From an uncultured Acetatifactor sp. (GTDB taxonomy: Bacteria; Bacillota; Clostridia; Lachnospirales; Lachnospiraceae), in NCBI GenBank assembly GCA_947595925.1, contig CANQEV010000018.1, positions 1 through 53,634 of the forward strand: DNA of 53,634 nt, given 5' to 3'. The notes under the pieces are model-generated. The model was not told the origin of the DNA. It ran no database searches and saw only the letters and a list, made by a program, of their open reading frames with translations. Shown here piece by piece: positions 50,118-53,634 of the stretch. How positions within the stretch are numbered: position 1 is the stretch's first letter; each line of letters starts with the position of its first letter. The position numbers were made by a program, and so were the translations under genes.

Positions 50118-50663
50118 CTATATCACCGTCACCTGGAAGGTCTTCATGGCGTTCAGCGCGATCTCGTGGCTCTCCGGCGTGACGCAGGCACAGGCGGACG
50201 CGATCACCCGCACCCTTGCCTCCGGACAGAACGCCTTCGCCAGCGCTACATTGCTGATGACGCAGATTCCCGTGCAGACGCCGGCAAAATCGATCTGCAG
50301 ATCGGGGTCCTCCTCCGACTGCTGCCGCAGAAACTCCGCCAGATCCACGCTGCCAAAAGCCGGCTTTTCAAAAATCCTGAAATTTGTTTCACCGAAAGTC
50401 TCCCGCAGCGCTTTGTCCACGGACGGCACGATCCTCCACCCCTCCGTGCCCCGGATACAGTGCTCCACAGGAAGATTTTTTCCCTCGTTGGTGTTCAGGT
50501 AATCCTCCGTATGTGTGTCCATGGTCGCGGCAGCCACATCGTAACCGCCCTTTCGGATCAGTTCCTCCACCCTGGGAATTGCCGCCGCGCACTCCTGATT
50601 TCCAAGGACGCCCGTGGTAAAGTCATTCTGCATATCCACCACTACTAAGATCTTTCTTGCCAT
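50118..50663 (-). CDS. pncA: Nicotinamidase
   Basis: Encodes 181 residues of the cysteine-hydrolase (isochorismatase-like) family. The catalytic Asp is in VVDMQNDFTTGVLG, the metal ligands are in TMDTHTEDYLNTNEG (D and H), and the catalytic cysteine is in FAGVCTGICVISNVALAKA with its cis-peptide VCT. Lysine in the FEKPAFGSVDL segment is the third catalytic residue. It converts nicotinamide to nicotinic acid for PncB, which is encoded next. AAGGAGGAGCAGG precedes the start. The other members of the family act on isochorismate, but the NAD neighbours fix the call. Confidence 0.92.
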   Translation of the reverse strand: MARKILVVVDMQNDFTTGVLGNQECAAAIPRVEELIRKGGYDVAAATMDTHTEDYLNTNEGKNLPVEHCIRGTEGWRIVPSVDKALRETFGETNFRIFEKPAFGSVDLAEFLRQQSEEDPDLQIDFAGVCTGICVISNVALAKAFCPEARVRVIASACACVTPESHEIALNAMKTFQVTVI

Positions 50664-50689
50664 ATCCTGCTCCTCCTTCCTGGTTTCTG

Positions 50690-50828
50690 GATTGTTTCCA
50701 GTTCATTGCCGGGTTCCGATCCTTCTCCGGCTCCTGACCTGTTCCCGGGGTTATTCCAGTTTTTGCCTTCTTTCAACTCTGTTCCAGCTTTTGCCGTCTC
50801 TCTGTTCTGTTTCGGCTCCTGCCTGCTC
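50690..50828. repeat. Degenerate repeats between nrtR and pncA
   Basis: Words like GTTCCAGCTTTTGCC, ATTCCAGTTTTTGCC and TTTCCAGTTCATTGCC recur, indicating decayed short-period repeats. No exact period is claimed and no gene is seen. Confidence 0.5.
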
Positions 50829-50829
50829 C

Positions 50830-51708
50830 CTATATCATGTTCTTCTTTTCCCGGTATCTGTATAGGGTGGCCGGGCGGTGCCCCACTTCCTCTTGCTTCT
50901 CGTCCAACTCCTCCACAAATTTATCGACCCATTTCCGAAAGTTCTGCTTTACCAGCTTCTTTCCCAGGATCACTTCATACACTTTCTGAATCTCGTTCAG
51001 GGTAAACTTCTCAGGGACCAAATTAAAGGCGATGGGCATGTATTCCACCTTGTTCCGGAGCCTGTCGATCCCCGTGTTGATCATCTCAATGTGGTCAAAG
51101 GCGATGCGGCTGTTCTCCTCCGTAGCGTGGATCTTCGGGATCGGCACGGAGACCACCCCGTTTTTCCGAAAGGTGATGTCCACCGTGTAGACATACCTGA
51201 GATCCAGCTCCGCGCTGCTGATGACGATCTCATGCCGCGTGTCGCTGACCTGGCGCTTTTCCACGGAAAACCACGCCACATCCTCCGCATCGTCTCCGGC
51301 GATGGGCCGGATGTTATCCCGGGGCGTCAGCGCCATATAGGCGATGGAGATCACCCGGGTCCGCTTATCCCTGCCGACCTCGCCGAATGTATACAACTGC
51401 TCCATATAGACATTAGTTATGTTCGTCTCCTCCGCCAGCTCCCGGTAAGCAGCGGCGTCCAGGTTCTCGTCCATGGAGACAAAACCTCCCGGCAGGGCCC
51501 ATTTATGAATGTCCGGATGATTCTTCCTCTTGATCAGCAGGATCTTGATCTCCTTCTCCGCGTCCTTGCGAATATCATCGGGATCCTTGTTGTCTATGGT
51601 AAACAGCAGCATATCCACTGTATTGGAAGGTCTCTCGTATTTTCCGGCATCGTATCCTGCCAGAAATTCCTCCTCCGTCAAGCCATCCGCATTCCGTTCT
51701 GCTCCCAT
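50830..51708 (-). CDS. nrtR: NrtR-type NUDIX-wHTH regulator of NAD metabolism
   Basis: Encodes 292 residues. A NUDIX domain covers about 30-180 with box GGFVSMDENLDAAAYRELAE then ETNI, near-complete (the usual final GU is NI). It is followed by a C-terminal winged helix (about 215-290: FTLNEIQKVYEVILGKKLVKQ; FRKWVDKF; RPATLYRYREKK). NrtR repressors bind ADP-ribose and control nad/pnc genes. As the first gene of the NAD operon it should be autoregulated through the palindrome at 51740-51764. The long N-terminal stretch is polar. AGGAGGCGGCAG precedes the ATG. Confidence 0.88.
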   Translation of the reverse strand: MGAERNADGLTEEEFLAGYDAGKYERPSNTVDMLLFTIDNKDPDDIRKDAEKEIKILLIKRKNHPDIHKWALPGGFVSMDENLDAAAYRELAEETNITNVYMEQLYTFGEVGRDKRTRVISIAYMALTPRDNIRPIAGDDAEDVAWFSVEKRQVSDTRHEIVISSAELDLRYVYTVDITFRKNGVVSVPIPKIHATEENSRIAFDHIEMINTGIDRLRNKVEYMPIAFNLVPEKFTLNEIQKVYEVILGKKLVKQNFRKWVDKFVEELDEKQEEVGHRPATLYRYREKKNMI

Positions 51709-51739
51709 CTGCCGCCTCCTTTTTACTCTCTGGAAATAT

Positions 51740-51767
51740 ACTTATCATATTTTTTATTATAAGTCAA
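51740..51767 (-). promoter_or_regulatory. nrtR operator candidate with overlapping -35 box
   Basis: ACTTATCATA (51740-51749) and TATTATAAGT (51755-51764) form a 25-bp inverted repeat with one mismatch. On the minus strand TTGACT (51762-51767) overlaps its end; the -10 at 17 bp is weak (TAAGTA). It has the layout of an autoregulated NrtR site. Confidence 0.6.
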
Positions 51768-51873
51768 TACATAATTACATAATTATATTAGAAAAGATTG
51801 TACTCTTTCTTTTCCCGGATCATGAGTCTTTTTCACCTTCAAGACAAAAAAATCCGGACTCCGGCCTGCTTAC

Positions 51874-51992
51874 CTATCCGATCTGCTTGCCTATCCGATC
51901 CGATCTGCTTTTCTATCCAATCCATTTTCTATCAAGAACGCTTTTCTATCCAATCTGCTTTTCTATCAGGGCCGCTTTTCTGTCAAGGCCGT
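51874..51992. repeat. 17-bp minisatellite upstream of nrtR
   Basis: Units such as CTATCCGATCTGCTTGC, CTATCAAGAACGCTTTT, CTATCCAATCTGCTTTT and CTATCAGGGCCGCTTTT follow each other (about seven, some with small length change). On the minus strand both this array and the one at 47863 show GAYAGAAAA in most units. Confidence 0.85.
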
Positions 51993-52006
51993 TCCCAGAC
52001 AACCGC

Positions 52007-52892
52007 TCAGCTCTTCCTTCCGCACAGCTCCCGTATCTTTTCAAAACACCCGTTCAACACAGCGGTGTTTACATTGCCGTCTTTGTCTATTGCGTTTAAC
52101 TCGACTGTATAATCTCCGTCGTAGCCATAAGAGAGCAATTTATTGAAAAATTCCTGAAAATTCACATGTCCGCTGCCGATCGGCGGGATCTTCAAGTTGT
52201 CCCAGTCCCTTGTATCCTCCAGCGTAATCGTTGACATGCAGATGCCGGATCTGACCGTTCTCTACAAAATGAACATACCGTTCGTCAAACAATTCCATCG
52301 TCTGATTGTGAAACTCCGCCATCTTGGTGTCATAGACAAAGCCCACCTGATCATACTGCCTGGAAACAAGGTCCATATTGAACAGCGGGTCCCTTGCATT
52401 GCACACCACATTTTCCACGAGCAGATCCACACCCGCTTTAACCGCATATTCTCTCCAGGTTCCAAACCGCCTGATATTATTCTCGATGCGCTTGTCGGAA
52501 GGGATCCCGTTCCACAGGTGAAGTACCATTTTGTCTGCGCCAAGCTGCTCGGCCGCCTTAAGATTCTGTAAAAAAAGAGCGGTTCCCCGTTCGAAAAGTT
52601 CCTCTTCCTCCCTGTCGGTCATGATATACTCTTTGTACTGCCCATCCTCAAAAGAGGCGGTCATTCCGCACAGATATTCGCCGAGGGATTTGTTTGCATG
52701 TACGACCGGGATCGCAAGCCCAAAGGATCTGATGGTTTTCATCACCTCATCCATCTCCGGGTACCAGGACTTGCTGATCAGCAGTTCAAAACCGTCGCAC
52801 TCCAGTTGATCGGCATAATATTTCAGCAATCTATAATCATTGTTGTTTGCCTTTCCAAGAAAGGCACCGGTCGAACACAATATTTTCCGCAT
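52007..52892 (-). pseudogene. Sugar phosphate isomerase/epimerase-like TIM barrel, frameshifted
   Basis: The first 229 or so codons give an AP-endonuclease-2/xylose isomerase-type TIM barrel (KILCSTGAFLGKANNNDYRL; LLISKSWYPEMDEVM; KMVLHLWNGIP; HLHVNDYAGGYK). At 52207-52209 a GGG (minus strand) gives one base too many; the frame then drifts and stops at 52140. In the other frame the barrel continues as DWDNLKIPPIGSGHVNFQEF and DYTVELNAIDKDGN to 52007. With one G removed the product would have about 295 residues, a normal length. A sequencing error in the homopolymer or a true frameshift are both possible. The substrate is not identifiable. The ATG at 52892 follows GGGGGAG. Confidence 0.8.
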
Positions 52893-52969
52893 TGTTTATC
52901 TTTCTCCCCCATCGGGGCGCTCTTTATAATAAATCTCCGGATCCGGATACCTTTCAAAGAAACTGCAAC

Positions 52970-53317
52970 TCACTTCGGAAAATCCTGCATAAAACGCCAG
53001 ATCGCTTCCGCCTCTTTCTCTTTGCAGCGCCCGATAGCTTCGCAGATCTGTTTCACATGCTCCAGCGATTCCTCCAGATCTTCCGCAATTTCCTTCGCCG
53101 TCAGACCTTTTTGGAGTTTTTTCTGAATCTGCTGAATAAGCTTGACCGTACTTCCCTCGGCCCTTCCACGCTCGAACCCGTCCTCCACGCCTTCCTCATA
53201 TCTCACCGCCAGGGCGTCCTCCATGTTGAACTGCGTAAATAACATATTCTCCACCTCCGATCCGTGCTTCTTCACAAAGTCCGCAAAGATCCCCCTTTCA
53301 GAAAATGTTAATCGCAA
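52970..53317 (-). pseudogene. Rpn family nuclease, 3' remnant
   Basis: About 110 codons match only the C-terminal third of the Rpn (recombination-promoting nuclease/putative transposase, PD-(D/E)XK) family: DFVKKHGSEVENMLFTQFNM, EEGVEDGFERGRAEG, then a helical tail typical of these proteins (AKEIAEDLEESLEHVKQICE). The catalytic N-terminal domain is missing. The reading begins at a TTG that overlaps the end of the upstream copy, with no ribosome site. It is the end of a tandem duplicate whose front was lost. If translated, it would be inactive. Confidence 0.75.
53170..53275. repeat. 106-bp direct repeat shared by the two Rpn genes
   Basis: Matches 53529-53634 at an offset of 359 with two differences. 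It encodes the same stretch (KKHGSEVENMLFTQFNMED and onward). The second copy has an extra 12-bp unit just outside (the GIERGIERG repeat). Confidence 0.9.
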
Positions 53318-53634
53318 TCAAATTTTTTTTCAAACTCTTCCAACGAATCCGCCTTCGCCGCAAGCTTCAACAGTTTCCCCAAAATCTTAAGATCCGTAAT
53401 ACCGCAGATTTTCTCCTGCATTTCCTCAGAAACAGGCCCCAATTCCCCCAACAGTTCCAGAATATCTTCGGCTTTTCCCCTCGTCAATCCAGTTTCCATG
53501 CCTTCGGCCCTTCCGCGCTCGATCCCACGCTCGATCCCGTCCTCCACGCCTTCCTCATACCTCACCGCCAGGGCGTCCTCCATGTTGAACTGCGTAAATA
53601 ACATATTCTCCACCTCCGATCCGTGCTTCTTCAC
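53308..53634 (-). CDS. Rpn family nuclease, 3' part (5' end beyond the window)
   Basis: The last 108 codons of an Rpn-family gene whose start lies past the right edge. It repeats the stretch KKHGSEVENMLFTQFNMED and EEGVEDGIERGIERG, where a 12-bp repeat makes the ERGI doubling, then TGLTRGKAEDILELLGELG and a helical end KKFDCD. Rpn proteins are recA-independent recombination nucleases, often in multigene families. The catalytic residues are outside this window, so activity cannot be judged. Its stop TAA (53308-53310) overlaps the remnant copy. Confidence 0.8.
   Translation of the reverse strand: MKKHGSEVENMLFTQFNMEDALAVRYEEGVEDGIERGIERGRAEGMETGLTRGKAEDILELLGELGPVSEEMQEKICGITDLKILGKLLKLAAKADSLEEFEKKFDCD

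Larger units (their letters stand above)
51709..52006. other. 298-bp interval upstream of nrtR
   Basis: A+T-rich in the first 80 bp, where the putative nrtR promoter and operator lie, then a 17-bp repeat array at 51874-51992. No gene was seen. The end of the frameshifted epimerase gene borders it. Confidence 0.5.

Overview
The window looks like a chromosomal segment of a gut-type Clostridia, most likely Lachnospiraceae. It is moderately GC-rich, uses Gram-positive AGGAGG ribosome sites and sigma-A-like promoters, and carries the clostridial clusters uvrC-hprK-ROK-murB-rapZ-whiA-HPr and rrf2-cysK-iscS-iscU-mnmA. Almost everything is on the minus strand. No rRNA, tRNA, CRISPR array, IS element or complete transposase was seen.

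Layout. 1-1.7 kb: A+T-richer debris with a small membrane protein, a truncated NUDIX gene and a PadR/DUF2812 pair. 1.7-6.5 kb: bioY behind a promoter overlapped by a BirA-type operator, a SulP permease with an unusual tail, and a cytoplasmic GH9 glycosidase. 7-16 kb: fba, a lipid kinase, a Crh-like HPr (Glu15, Ser46), whiA, rapZ, murB, a ROK glucokinase, hprK and uvrC. 16-24 kb: a sulfur amino acid cluster (PatB/MalY lyase, Cys/Met PLP enzyme, LysR regulator, M20 amidohydrolase, metQ-metI-metN) with a MET-box-like palindrome at an activator position before metN. 24-28.4 kb: mnmA broken by an internal out-of-frame deletion, then iscU, iscS, cysK and an Rrf2 regulator.

28.5-44.1 kb is the accessory island and the best candidate for an undescribed system. 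A tightly packed minus-strand operon runs clpP, two paralogous ankyrin-like proteins, a DUF2201/VWA protein, a MoxR AAA+ ATPase and a CbbX/SpoVK-like AAA+ ATPase. A WYL-domain regulator is divergent from clpP, and an AddA-like/AddB-like helicase-nuclease pair converges on the WYL gene. A fossil of the clpP 3' end lies between the two paralogues, so the duplication that produced them also copied the end of clpP.

44.2-51.7 kb: a PfoR-type EIIC membrane protein, a CheY-like protein, an HD-GYP response regulator, and a complete NAD salvage cluster (nrtR, pncA, pncB, nadD, nadE) behind a palindrome. The end holds a frameshifted TIM-barrel epimerase and two tandem Rpn-type nuclease genes, one reduced to its 3' end and one cut by the window edge. 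Degenerate short-period repeats recur between and within genes. Two 17-bp arrays flank parts of the NAD cluster and share a core.
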